NCBI GenBank assembly: GCA_933207985.1
Contig: OW240915.1
Span: 121,426,821-121,490,820, forward strand
Origin: Pelobates cultripes
Lineage: Eukaryota; Chordata; Amphibia; Anura; Pelobatidae
DNA: 64,000 bases
Direction of reading: 5' to 3'
Positions 54,572 through 64,000 of this stretch are shown here, one piece after another. The notes below the pieces were generated by a model. That model ran no database searches and had not been told where the DNA came from. It saw only the letters and a list, made by a program, of their open reading frames with translations. The position numbers were made by a program, and so were the translations under genes. How positions within the stretch are numbered: the first letter of the stretch is position 1; every line of letters starts with the position of its first letter.

Positions 54572-54659
54572 AGCGGGAAGTTGAATCTTCCCGTCTGTGG
54601 AAGACAGAACAGGTTCAGGTACAGTAGTACACGTGTCATTACACAGTGGGCCTCCACGT

Positions 54660-55140
54660 ACAACTGGGTCACCCAGTGTTGTCAGTCAATCAGTATGACT
54701 TGGTGAGGTAATAGTGTTAAGTGGTCTGAGGACCGGGATGAGCGATCAAGATATAATCAGGTTGAAGCCTGTGTACTGGGAGGCATCCCATGCCCTATGG
54801 TAGTGCCCAGGGGGGTCACCCTTTCTATGGCCCAAGAGTGTGAGGACTGAACCACTGCAAGACCTCCCTCCTGTGTCAAGTGAGGAGGTGTACGGATCAA
54901 CCCAGTTGTAGCATGGATGTGCCATATTGCTTATTAGCATGTATTGTGCCACGATGGGGCATTCCCTGTGCAGTTGAGTCTTACTTGGTTAGAGTATTTG
55001 GGTGGGGTCACCCCAGTAAGGGCTGGCATAAAGCTTGCTTTGGAGTTACCCAGCAGTAAGGGGGGTCACACCTGTCAGTGTTGTGAGTAAGAACACCAAT
55101 TTATCTGCCCTTGTTTGAATGGGGGGTCACCCCAGTGATT
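54660..55140. repeat. GGGGTCACCC units of DIRS1-like A2
   Basis: Irregular units contain GGGGGTCACCC or GGGGTCACCCC at about 54810, 55002 and 55122 with related spacers. They correspond to the array at 44640-45085 in A1. Confidence 0.7.
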
Positions 55141-55759
55141 ATACCTCTTGGAGAGTATAAAATGAACATCTATATATAACTCCATATGGTGTGCAAATAC
55201 AGCCTCAGGTCTGGAGCCAAATAGCAGCAGGTAGTACAACAGTATGTGGATATAATATGGATGCAAGATAAGCACACTGAGCAGTAGATATTGTTCAGTG
55301 AAAGGAGAAATAATAGGCCAGATCATGGGAATCACAATCTGGTTATTTAAAATGGCTGACGTGAATCTCGTGGTACCGCAAGATTTAAGATGGCCAACGA
55401 TCGCGCGCAAGTTTAGCTGGCGTGGTCCGCAATCGCAGCACGCCAGTACAGAAAAAGTGATCCACGCTACCACCACCCGCAGTGCCCTAACTGCTAGCCC
55501 CAGAACCTGCTAAAAGCAGAGCGATAGCGGGGAAAATGCCACGACTCATAGAGGTGAGAGGAAAGCAGATTGTAAAGGACTGCAATGAGGTGAAAACAAA
55601 TAAATCAATAAATAAATAATGAATGAGGGCAAGGTTGAAGAGGAAGCAGGGGAAATAGTATAAGAATAAATACAACCAAATTCAATCTAATACAACACAT
55701 AATAAAGCAATGAGCCGAGAACAAATTACTCTGACCTGTGCCTGGCTGGAGCAGCAAAG

Positions 55760-56613
55760 TGTCAAGGTAGTTTACCCCAACTCGCAAGATTTAGTCCAAC
55801 AATTGACAATATAGAGCAGATACGTCTTACCGGACCTTAGAATGGCCGGACTCAACGTAGAGCAGAGAAATACAGAGTCAGGAACGATCCGAGGTCAAGG
55901 GTACAAAGAGACAGCGAAAACAAGAACTAGCCAAGGTCTGGTACACAGTAATCAGTAAGCCGGCAAACAAGACAAAACAGGGATAAAGAGATAAACGGAG
56001 TCAGATACAAAGCCAAGGTCAAGTACGAAAAAATCACAACTGAACACAACAAGCGCTAAAAGGAACTGAAACAGAAACCATGATAGGGCAGGGAGTTAAG
56101 GGAAAGGTTACATAGTTACATAGTTACATAGATGAAAAGAGACTTGCGTCCATCAAGTTCAGCCTACCTCACATTTGTTTTTTGCTGTTGATCCAAAAGA
56201 AGGCAAAAAAAAACAGTTTGAAGCACAATTTTGCAACAAGCTAGGAAAAAAATTCCTTCTTGACCCCAGAATGGCAGTCAGATTTATCCTTGGATCAAGC
56301 AGTTATTACCCTACATTGAAAGATTATATCCTTGAATAAAGTAAAATACCCTAGCATTTAATTTGATTGGCCCCTGTCATATCCACGCCCCCAAAATGTG
56401 AGTGTATGGGGAATGTGGGATGACAGGGGCCAATGGGAGACCGTTTTAGTTTTCGGCTCCCACTTTCCCTTTAAGAGTGTGCCCGAGACGCGCGGTGCGC
56501 TCTTGGAGCTTGGCGGGACACGTGACCGCCTCCCGCGGTCAGTGCCCGCCGTCATCCAAGCGGCGGGAACTGAGGACCTCGGCCGGCCCTCGGATAAGGT
56601 AAGTACCGCTACA
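55760..56613. repeat. Solo LTR, family 4 (854 bp)
   Basis: It begins TGTCAAGGTAG and ends AGTACCGCTACA, with perfect CAAAG duplications (55755-55759 and 56614-56618). The paralogous A1 sequence at 45731-45755 reads straight through GAGCAGCAAAGAAAGAGG, showing the site before insertion. It carries a LINE/SINE tail fragment (56107-56340). Orientation is not certain. The GC-rich right part contains NotI-like and SacII-like lines but no gene. Confidence 0.85.
56107..56340 (-). repeat. LINE/SINE 3' fragment with GTTACATA tail
   Basis: Three copies of GTTACATA at 56107-56131 form the simple-repeat tail. They are followed by GACTTGCGTCCATCAAGTTC and CCTTCTTGACCCCAGAATGG, a 3' end that I associate with abundant frog CR1/L2-type LINEs or their SINEs. 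It is inserted in the family 4 LTR. Confidence 0.6.
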
Positions 56614-56747
56614 CAAAGAAAGAGGAAAAGATATGCCTGTGATGCTTGTTTCTGATTGGTGTAAAGTTTCATGATTGACTTGTGGTGCTAGAGGCATAAA
56701 TAAAGAAAGTTATGCAAAATAGGAAGCCTCTGGTCATGTGGTAAAAT

Positions 56748-56979
56748 TAACACAGAAATTACATAACCAAATTTACATTCATAACATGGATCTCTATCAT
56801 TTGTTTTACAAAAGCAGTGACTTGAATTAAAATTGATAAGGACACAGATATGCATACTTGCATTTAAAAACTGTTGAGTCTAACTTATTTTTTCTCTCCA
56901 ATAAAAGTGTGCATTGGATTGGATGCATTGGTTGTGTCCTGTCCTCTTTTTCCTGTGTTAGAATTCAGACACTGCATAC
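56748..56979. other. Unassigned sequence
   Basis: AT-rich; no feature seen. Confidence 0.3.
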
Positions 56980-57500
56980 TCTCTAATAGCGGTGAATGAA
57001 CCCAGAAATGACCTGGCTTAGAATTACACAATCTTTTTGCGTGCTGGACTACATCAGACGTCACGCGAACGTGATGATGTCAGACGAACCTGGAAGGAAC
57101 TCGGTTTGGTGGGTATTGATTATCTTGCGATATTCCAGCATCCCCCACACATGTTCTCTAATAGGGCTATTTCCCCATGTTATCTTTAGGGTATATAAAT
57201 AGTTTCTACTTATATACCCTAAAGGTAACCATGGGGAAAACCATTATGATAGACATTCCCCTTGAGGAAGGCTTGTTTGCCGAAATGTCGGGTTCTGTTG
57301 TCTCCTGCTCTTTGGGTCAGTGTGCCTGGTTTATTATGGGTTAATGGGTTTTTCTCTTGAGCACTTTATTATGCATATATAGTGTTTACATACATGTACC
57401 ATTATCAGCACTTTCTCTGTTCAATTAATGTTTATCCACTATATGAATAAAATACTTTTTTATATGAAAACATTTTTTTCTGGTATGCTTGAGTTTCTTT
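56980..57500. mobile_element. Penelope-like terminal fragment (tentative)
   Basis: CCCCTTGAGGAAGGCTTG followed by CCGAAATGTCGGGTTC (about 57258-57293) is the GAGGAAGCC...GAAACGTCGGG line found at Penelope-like termini. An inverted repeat at 57171-57239 looks like two facing terminal pieces. There is no coding part. Confidence 0.5.
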
Positions 57501-58262
57501 TTACTTAGAATTCAACAGATATTGCAATGGAATGGTTGTCATACATAGAGATGCTGATTTAAAATCAAATTGGAGTGTTATTTCAATATTTACAGAGATA
57601 TATATCCAAACAGATAAGACGTTATGAAATGTAAAACTTTGTATGTATAGCTGTTTTTGTTTGTATCGCTTAAACACATATTCCAGTGTTTAACTTTAAT
57701 CTTACATTCAAATAAATCATATTTATTAGACATGTGCATTAATAACATTTTTAGTGATTTCAGTCGTCTCGTCAAACCAATGTATTTTCTATTTATTTTG
57801 ACTGCAATTCAGTGAAAATGTAATTGATCACCAAATTTCAGCCAAATTTTACTATCTCTACTCTCTATCTCAAATAGTTAATTATATAACCCTTAGTGGT
57901 GCAAATGTTAGCAATATCCATGTGGTGGCTGGCCAGCACTTGCTACATTCATGTAAAAATTATGAGATGGTGATTTGATATTAGTATAATAAAGGTTGAA
58001 GACGTATGCTCACTTATGTCACATTGTCAGGTGGGGACATATCTAATGAATATAGGTATGGTTCTTGTAAGGGTGTGTTCCATCCCATGCCCTGAGTTTG
58101 TTTTATACTTGTCTCATGCCCTTGCATGCTATTCCAAGAGTGGGGCATGTCTGCTAAATACCCAGTAGCTCATTTTGTCTTTCTCCAAAATACAAATGCA
58201 TGTCTAATATTTATTAAAGTGGAAAATAAGTAGTACTTTAAGAAAAGAGGAAATTTACATAC
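57501..58262. other. Unassigned sequence, presumed intron
   Basis: No exon, open frame or known repeat is recognised. It lies downstream (in gene direction) of the transporter exon, so it is probably intron. Confidence 0.35.
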
Positions 58263-58403
58263 CAACTCCACCGAGGTAAGGACTTATGGTTTTCCATGCT
58301 CCTATACTTCCTTGACGCATGTGCTGACCAACAGCTAATTCCAAATATAACAAAGGCATTCCTTCAACAAAGAGCATAATTATGTATGGAATCAAAAAAC
58401 CCC
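58263..58403 (-). CDS. SLC6A20: Exon of an SLC6A20-like amino-acid transporter
   Basis: This is a single 141-bp exon of a sodium-dependent SLC6 transporter, a membrane protein that imports imino or neutral amino acids. The minus strand reads [20 protein letters not shown], then [20 protein letters not shown] and YLGGV. These are TM2 and the first intracellular loop with the family E-L-A-x-G-Q and R-x-G line. Of the SLC6 family as I know it, SLC6A20 fits best ([15 protein letters not shown] and MRQGSIGAW). Splice signals are good: a pyrimidine-rich acceptor ending CAG at 58404-58406 and a donor G|GTATGT from 58262. No stop. The exon starts after two bases of a codon and ends one base into the next. 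One residue after the glycine run seems shorter than usual. No other exon of the gene is visible in the window. Confidence 0.8.
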
Positions 58404-58650
58404 CTGTAGGACAAAAACAGATTGTATACTTAATAACTTTGCAAGTGTGATTGACATGGGAATTTAGGCAGTTAAGAGGCCCATGCTATGCATTAATTCA
58501 TTACCCTGTCCCACTGTGGTAAAAAATAATTTAATATACAAACTTGAAACAAGAGGAGCATCTCTATAAGAAGCATTCACAGCATTTGACTGCGCTGAAT
58601 GTGAAAATGTTCAATACTTGAAAGTGTTCAATTAGTAGTCATGTATGTAC
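58404..58650. other. Unassigned sequence, presumed intron
   Basis: No gene is seen; it lies upstream of the exon in gene direction. Confidence 0.35.
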
Positions 58651-59199
58651 GTAGTGGGGAATCGCAATGCAGCATAGTACATAAACTAACCCCATTCAAC
58701 CCCCCAATAACGACAGACAACTTAGTATGGATGAAACAGGCCACAGCATTTATTATCACAAACTAAATTACTGCATAACACATCCATAACTTTATTTATT
58801 AAATCTCTTCTTTTTCTGCAACCAAAAACGTTAGACATAAATAAGCATAAATTAACATATATACATATATAACTCCACACATATTGTTATACAGGGACCC
58901 AACTGTCCTTGCCAATAAACATACAGTGGTTCCTAATCACCACTTCCTCTCACCTTCCCCCTCGTCATAAAAATCATATCTTTCCAATGCCCGCCATCAG
59001 CCGACTTTATCCACGCTCGATGGGCACGACACCTCAGGCAACCTAATGTTAACCGTTTGAAGCAGGGGTGATTGAGACCTTAAAAACTTGTTCATCTCAT
59101 TCCATATACTTAAACGTAACCACTGAAACTCAATTGGCAAGGACATACCCCCGCCACAACCCCGCTGTTTTACACCTAAAATCAGCCGGGGACCTCACC

Positions 59200-62100
59200 A
59201 CAACCAGCCACGGCCTGTTCCACCACTTCTTGCAGCGCTAGATTAACATAGACCTAGTCCGACCTCCAGCAAGTGCACTCAAGAAAGCTAAGCCACATCC
59301 GCCCAAACACTAAGGCGAACTGGAATCCCCCAAACCCCCAAGACAAACCTAGAAACCCATCTCATCCGATTGCCGACGGCAGCGCACCAGGGCACTCACA
59401 TTGCTGAGCGCACTGCCGACAGGAACGGGCGATAGCCTCAGCACGGCTCCTGAGAACCTCTGGGAAGAAACAGAATGCGTAACATGTCCAGATTTAAGAG
59501 CACCCAAATCCCAAACAGTCACTGTAGCAGATGGCACTGGGCTGTCCTGAGAATTACATGTGTTTGAATGCATTTGTGTAAAATAGCAAAGTTCTATGTG
59601 TTAAATGTATTGTATTTGTCTGAATGTTAGGTAGTTTAATTCCCTTAGTTTGTTCGAATGAAACTACTGAACAGTCAGACCTCCCCTGTGTGAAGTGTGC
59701 CTTCAATTACCCGTTGCAACATTGTTGCGAACGGGTAATTGACAAGCTGAGTAGCCGTCCTTTGTTTTTGGGGGTGGCCGCCATTCCGGAAACGAACACG
59801 TGGCGGCGGCCATTTTAAAACTCCCGAACAGCGGCGTTTTGCCGTCGAGTGTCTGGAACTCAAATTGGGCACTCGACTAGGCGAACACCGCTGAGACCTC
59901 CACAAGCCCGGTCCATTAGGTTCCAAACTACTAACGGCCCCTCGTTCGGTAGATAGAAATAACCGAACGAGGGGAGTCAGGCGAACCCTCCCTAGTCTCT
60001 GTAGCTAGAGGCTTTCGTGCAGTTTATTCCCTGACTCCAGGACCGACCGCAGGCTGTTCTCTCCAGTGCGGTCGGTCATTTTATTCCCTCCATAAATTTC
60101 CTGAACCCCTGGTCTGATCTGGGTGATTTTTGGATATGTTGTTCACCCAGATAAGGGCTACCAGGGGATGTATAATTTAAAGTGGTACCCCTAAGTTAGG
60201 GGTACATCCAGAAACGGGGGAATTGATGCAGGCTGAGGGGAGGAGATGTGTGGGAGGTTACCAGAGCAGGATTGGCTACTGTACAAATTAATGGAAATCC
60301 CTCCCTTGCATGGGAGCAGGCTTTATAAGGCCACTGTGTGAATAAATCTTTAGTTCTGCTCCTGATACTGCGTGTCGTCCAGTTATTGGGATTGCTGCTG
60401 GGATACAGCTGTGTTATTTTGCCTGCTGGATATTTTACCCTATGGATTTATAATTGCTTGTTCCTGAACCTCCCTGGGATCTAAAGTGGAGATAGGCTGT
60501 GTAATACCAGCTCTCCGCTACAGTCACTGAACCCAGGTCATTCCACCCAGACAGATGACAAAACCCCCAGTACCCCTAGGAGGCGGGACAGCTGACCCAG
60601 AATGAGGAGGAGCCACACCCCCTCTGGTGCCAGACCACCGAACCTCCGCTCCCGAAGGCGTAAGATCCAACCACTTGCCCCCCGCCTCCTGTCCCAAATG
60701 ACATATTAGCATCCCACCCTCCTTATTCCGGGAGGGGGGGGAAGACCGTAACCATGGAGAGAAATCCATTCATAGACCGGTAGGGTGAACCCAAGGAACC
60801 TACCACCCTGACCCCCACCATTCAAGCCCTTTGAACCAGTGGCGCAAGCACGCCTAACCAGACTGAATGCCCCCTGAACTCTCCACCATCCTTACCCAGG
60901 AATTCTAGCACCAATTGGAGCACCCCAACGACACGGATGCAGGCGAGAAAACCCGGCTTCGAGAACCAAACAAGTGGTGAGGAGGCCGAATATCCCAGGG
61001 GCGGAATAGCCCTCACCGAAGGAAAACAGGACACATGTCGGAACCCGGCGCTCCCCCCAATCAGAACGGTATATTTCCAACTATCCTGTGAACCTAGTAC
61101 ATCCTGCTAGGAGCCTAAACATTACCCTGCGCATTCCATCTACCTCAAGAGAAAGCAGAAAGGGCCCGGTTATGTCAACCCCGCAACGTCTAAGAATGGA
61201 ACAGATTCTATTGATGAATCAGCCAACCGCTACCAACTTAGCTTTCCCGAATACAGCCATCGAGCAACGAAAGCCTGAACGAAGTCCATTCCGACGCTTA
61301 CTCGATCCACCAAAACCCCCTCCCACCTGCAGATGACCGTAACATGAACGGGAAGCCACCAAGGAAATGCTCTCATCCGGCCCGATCACTCACACTTTAC
61401 TGTAGCGGGCCCCTCACCGCCTCAGAGAGCGACCCATGGACCAGCTTCATCAGCCACTAGACCAAGCGACCATGACTCCACTGCCTTATAATTTTGGCCC
61501 CGCGGAGCCCCCACCCGAACTTCGTCCTATGGTGAACAAGATAGAGCACCCACCATTACCTTGTGAACCCCCGGGAAAACCCCGCCTGACCAGACACTTC
61601 CAGACTCAAACACCACCGAGCTAGGCTCCACAAACAGAGTACCCCTGGGGTAAAGGACACTGTCACATGATATAACCAGCCTGCACCACCTCACGATTGT
61701 CTCAATGGAAGAACTACCCACCTGCCCGCGAGCTGGGTACCCCACGCCTATCATGCAACCCGAATGGGAAGCTCCAAGACAGCCAGAGTCTGCAAGAGCC
61801 CCGGTGCTTGCCAGCTTACTGGGCAAGAGTCAGTACACCATGGAAAAACCCAAATTGGCCCCAAAAGCTGCAGCGGCAACAGGTGGAAGTCAGTGGAAGG
61901 GACTTAGGGGGCCTGATTGCACAAGCCACCATTAATGGAGGCCCAATAGGAAACCCCATACCGCCCCAAGGGCAACACCGACAGGCAAAGCCCAGCTTAC
62001 CCTGGAGAGCCCACGGGTAGCACAGCTGAAACCCCCAACACCCCCGAAACCACCGACACCTCTCACCGGATGTCCTAAACCGCAGTCTGGGGCAACCGTC

Positions 62101-63150
62101 GTTCCCCGGCCGGAATCGATCCCACTAACCAGGAGACTACCGCACGTATCCCAACCCACGGAACTCCGAAACACTACCCCAAAAAAACACCACAGCAGCA
62201 GAGCGCGACATGCGACACTGTCAGCCCCACACATAAGTGACATTAAGAGCTACCCGTACAGAGGCACATAGCCACATAACACTGACCGTCAGATATACGG
62301 CCCGGAAAACAATAATCTGCCGGGTGCATCGGCAGCAGCCGGAAATCCAATTCCACTGCTGCCTTTGTCAGCAAGGCCCCAGAGCCCTGCAGCCCTAACC
62401 ACGCGGACCATTGTGTCATGCCCTCCCATACCTAACCCCTTGGAGGGAACGACAACTGAGTAAATAAGAAATCATGCGATATTGACCCTGCCCCTCCATG
62501 GGCACCATGGTGTCGGGGGCACCCTAAAATTGGTCAGGAGGTAAGCTTACCAAGCTTTCTTGGTAAGCCGCTCCCGCACCCCAAGATGGAAGTCTCATAT
62601 GGGCCGAAAGGTCCTACTCGGAGAGCATCCACGTCCCCTATCCCAACAGATTGAACGCAATAAAAAACCACGGGGGATGGGATGGGCCCCCTGTGACCGG
62701 AGCCCTTGTGCTGGAACAGCACAAGGACCCCATTTTCCGTTGGCAAATTCCCACCAACCAAGCTCACCCTAGGAACAACACGCGTCCCAGAGAGTGTCCT
62801 GACAGCAGAACAACGTGGAGCATACCTGGGGAGCCCTCTCCCCGACAATGCTATCCAGAACATACGATACCCTGACACACTTCTCGCGCATCATGTGGTG
62901 CAACCGATTGCGGTATTTTTCCCCCACGCCCCACCTGGAATGCCTCCCAAGCATGGGGCCCCCGCGGTATGAGGGGACATATAACTAAGAAAAATCCCCC
63001 TCACCACTGCTCCCTAGTATTAAGCGTCACGCGCAAGTCAAGCGGGCCAAATAGCGCCCCGCAGCAGCATCCAGAGCCACCCTAAACGCCTGCCTCCTGG
63101 GAGGCAACGCCCGTGCTATTAGTTGTGCAGGACGCTGCAGGAAACTGTAA
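59200..63150 (-). pseudogene. Tyrosine recombinase - SGNH hydrolase-like fusion (relic)
   Basis: N-terminal: LIARALPPRRQAFRVALDAA (about 63131-63070) resembles the first helix of the core-binding domain. Box II region: RGHSVWLGVLA (about 60885-60853), where the conserved HSFRIG has its Arg changed to Trp, then VVGSLGSPYRSMN (about 60810-60770) in place of G-R-W-x-S-x-x-Y with a tyrosine kept. SGNH-like: GKWLDLTPSGAEVRWSGTRG (about 60690-60625), then a GG-N/M-DLGSVTVWDL line across the LTR (60545-60530 and 59517-59490). The end VHLLEVGLGLC plus NLALQEVVEQAVAGCG (59283-59205) corresponds to the D-x-V-H-L block IV. Many frameshifts are present. The assignment is by motif memory, not by search. 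Confidence 0.5.
59523..60522 (+). repeat. Solo LTR, Gmr1-like family (plus, complete)
   Basis: It begins TGTAGCAGATGGCAC and ends CTCTCCGCTACA, 1000 bp, with perfect GTCAC duplications (59518-59522 and 60523-60527). AATAAA lies at about 60340, followed by GTGTCGTCCAGTTATTGGG. The U3 inverted repeat lies at about 59828-59893, and a second inverted repeat GTTGCAACATTGTTGC-like line near 59712-59735. Confidence 0.9.
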
Positions 63151-63190
63151 TATAACATATGATAAATAATGATAAAAAAGGGAGGGGTTA

Positions 63191-63500
63191 AACAAGCAGA
63201 GTGGACTCCCTGATAAGCGGCGTCCAGGTACCGTTTTCCTTTTTCTTCTTCTTTTTTTTAAAAATCTTTTATTTATCATTCTATTCAGGTAGTCATTCAG
63301 GTTTTCTGGGGGGGCAGGGGGGTTTGTTGTTTTTTTTTGAAATTTCCAAATTTTTATTTAATCATTTTAAAAAAAAATCTTTTATTTCCCATTCTATTCA
63401 TGTATTCATTCAGTTTCATTTTTTTTTTTAATTCCCAAATTTTTATTTATTCCGTTTTTTTTTTTTTGCGCACTAAGACCCCCCCCAGCTCTAAAGGTAC
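63191..63500. repeat. T-rich sequence with duplicated block
   Basis: AATCTTTTATTT-x-CCATTCTATTCA-x-GTA-x-TCATTCAG appears at about 63264 and 63377, a tandem duplication with a period near 113 bp between T-runs and a G-run (63309-63322). No gene. Confidence 0.75.
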
Positions 63501-64000
63501 CCAACTGGATACAAGAAGGGACAACGTACTCACCAGCCAATGCCCGGTGCACCACCCGCGGCATAAGAAGCGTAGAAGTCCAGACAGAAGACATTGAAAT
63601 CAGCTTCCACTGTATTCTACCAAAGTGTGCCAGGCGCCACATGCTGGGCATTTATATGAACTGCAGCCAGGACCTGTGAGAAGGGCATGGAGAGGATGTG
63701 CCACCAGGAGGCAGCCGAGGTAAGGAACCAGCAGAGAGAAGAACAGAAGGCAGAGAGAGAAGAAGAGCAGAAGTCAGAGAGAGAAAAACAGAAGTCAGAG
63801 AAGAAAAGCAGGGGAAGAGAGGAAAGGGGGTGGGGAGGACATAGAGGAGAGAAACAGAGAGAGGGGAAGGGGGAAGAAAACAGAGAGAGGTAAAAAAGGG
63901 GGAAGAAAACAAAGAAGGGAAAAAAGGGGGGGAAAGAAAGAAGGGCCGACAGGAACAGAAGAAAAAACAGGGGGACACCACGGGAGGAGATGAGGCCCCC
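63501..64000. other. Unassigned sequence with purine-rich tract
   Basis: From about 63720 to 63975 the plus strand is almost entirely purine (GAGAGAAGAACAGAAG-like). No gene is recognised; the open frames here are compositional. Confidence 0.5.

Larger units (their letters stand above)
52400..56747 (-). mobile_element. DIRS1-like element A2 (minus), 5' part with gag
   Basis: The minus strand reads a 5' non-coding region (56747-54600) paralogous to A1, then gag (54571-53549) and a decayed stretch to about 52400 where polymerase should begin. It is cut off against the L1 ORF1 piece. An LTR with perfect CAAAG duplications lies at 55760-56613. Confidence 0.7.
58650..63190 (-). mobile_element. 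Decayed element coding tyrosine recombinase plus SGNH-like domain
   Basis: The minus strand from about 63150 to 59200 holds remains of a tyrosine recombinase followed by an SGNH/GDSL-hydrolase-like domain. They are interrupted by a solo LTR (59523-60522, GTCAC duplications). The 3' region 59200-58650 includes AT-rich lines with AATAAA signals on the minus strand near 58750-58800. No terminal repeats or polymerase were found, which would fit a Crypton-like DNA transposon or a fragment of a larger tyrosine-recombinase retroelement. The outer ends are estimates. Confidence 0.5.

Noticed and set aside
61088..63000. Several plus-strand proline-rich frames
   Set aside because: They are antisense to the recombinase/SGNH-like relic and show no family motif.
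63640..63990. Glu/Lys/Arg-rich open frames on both strands
   Set aside because: The region is an almost pure purine tract; no conserved domain and no start context.

Overview
The window is vertebrate genomic DNA, most likely from an amphibian and probably a frog. The evidence is the mixture of DIRS-order, Penelope-like, Gmr1-like Gypsy, L1, CR1, hAT and Tc1 elements nested inside one another, typical of large anuran genomes. The only host coding sequence I can support is one 141-bp exon on the minus strand (58263-58403). It resembles the SLC6A20 branch of the SLC6 amino-acid transporters. The rest is transposons, their relics, simple repeats, short unassigned stretches and one 100-N assembly gap (21926-22025). 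Most of the window is therefore probably intron of, or flank to, that transporter gene.

Layout. 1-3870: decayed DIRS-order retrotransposon (+) split by a solo LTR. 3904-5961: mariner-type MITE, then a Tc1 element with a nearly complete transposase. 6034-9590: an LTR split by a 2.75-kb terminal-inverted-repeat transposon with internal tandem repeats. 9594-17605: an L1 (+) interrupted by three LTR insertions, one carrying an inverted fragment of L1 endonuclease. 17606-19168: Tc1 fragment, nested LTR fragments and a hAT MITE. 19545-24376: Penelope-like element bounded by inverted 426-bp arms and carrying a hAT insertion with the gap. 24429-25500: solo LTR with perfect target duplication. 25898-29275: Tc1 relic containing a non-autonomous LTR retrotransposon. 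29276-32440: second Penelope-like element (-). 32450-40485: second DIRS-order element (-) whose recombinase gene is split by a complete Gmr1-like Gypsy element (32874-38933). 40485-45888: a different, DIRS1-like element (-). 45903-48960: hAT element, CR1 3' end and truncated hAT. 48960-52395: L1 5' end and ORF1 with a hAT insertion. 52400-56747: second DIRS1-like copy with a gag and an LTR insertion. 56748-58650: Penelope-like relic and the SLC6A20-like exon. 58650-63190: decayed element (-) coding a tyrosine recombinase joined to an SGNH-hydrolase-like domain, split by a solo LTR. 63190-64000: low-complexity sequence.

How the parts relate. Nesting is confirmed by target-site duplications read directly on both sides of many insertions: GTACG, GTGGT, GTCAC, ACACT, CAAAG (5 bp, LTR elements) and TGACCCCA, TGGCTGAC (8 bp, hAT). 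The Gmr1-like Gypsy element is the most complete unit. It reads gag, protease, integrase, reverse transcriptase, RNase H, with integrase before reverse transcriptase, and its LTR family recurs as four further solo or truncated LTRs. No element appears fully functional: frameshifts, stops and deletions are noted entry by entry. Protein family calls are from recognisable motifs only; no database search was run.
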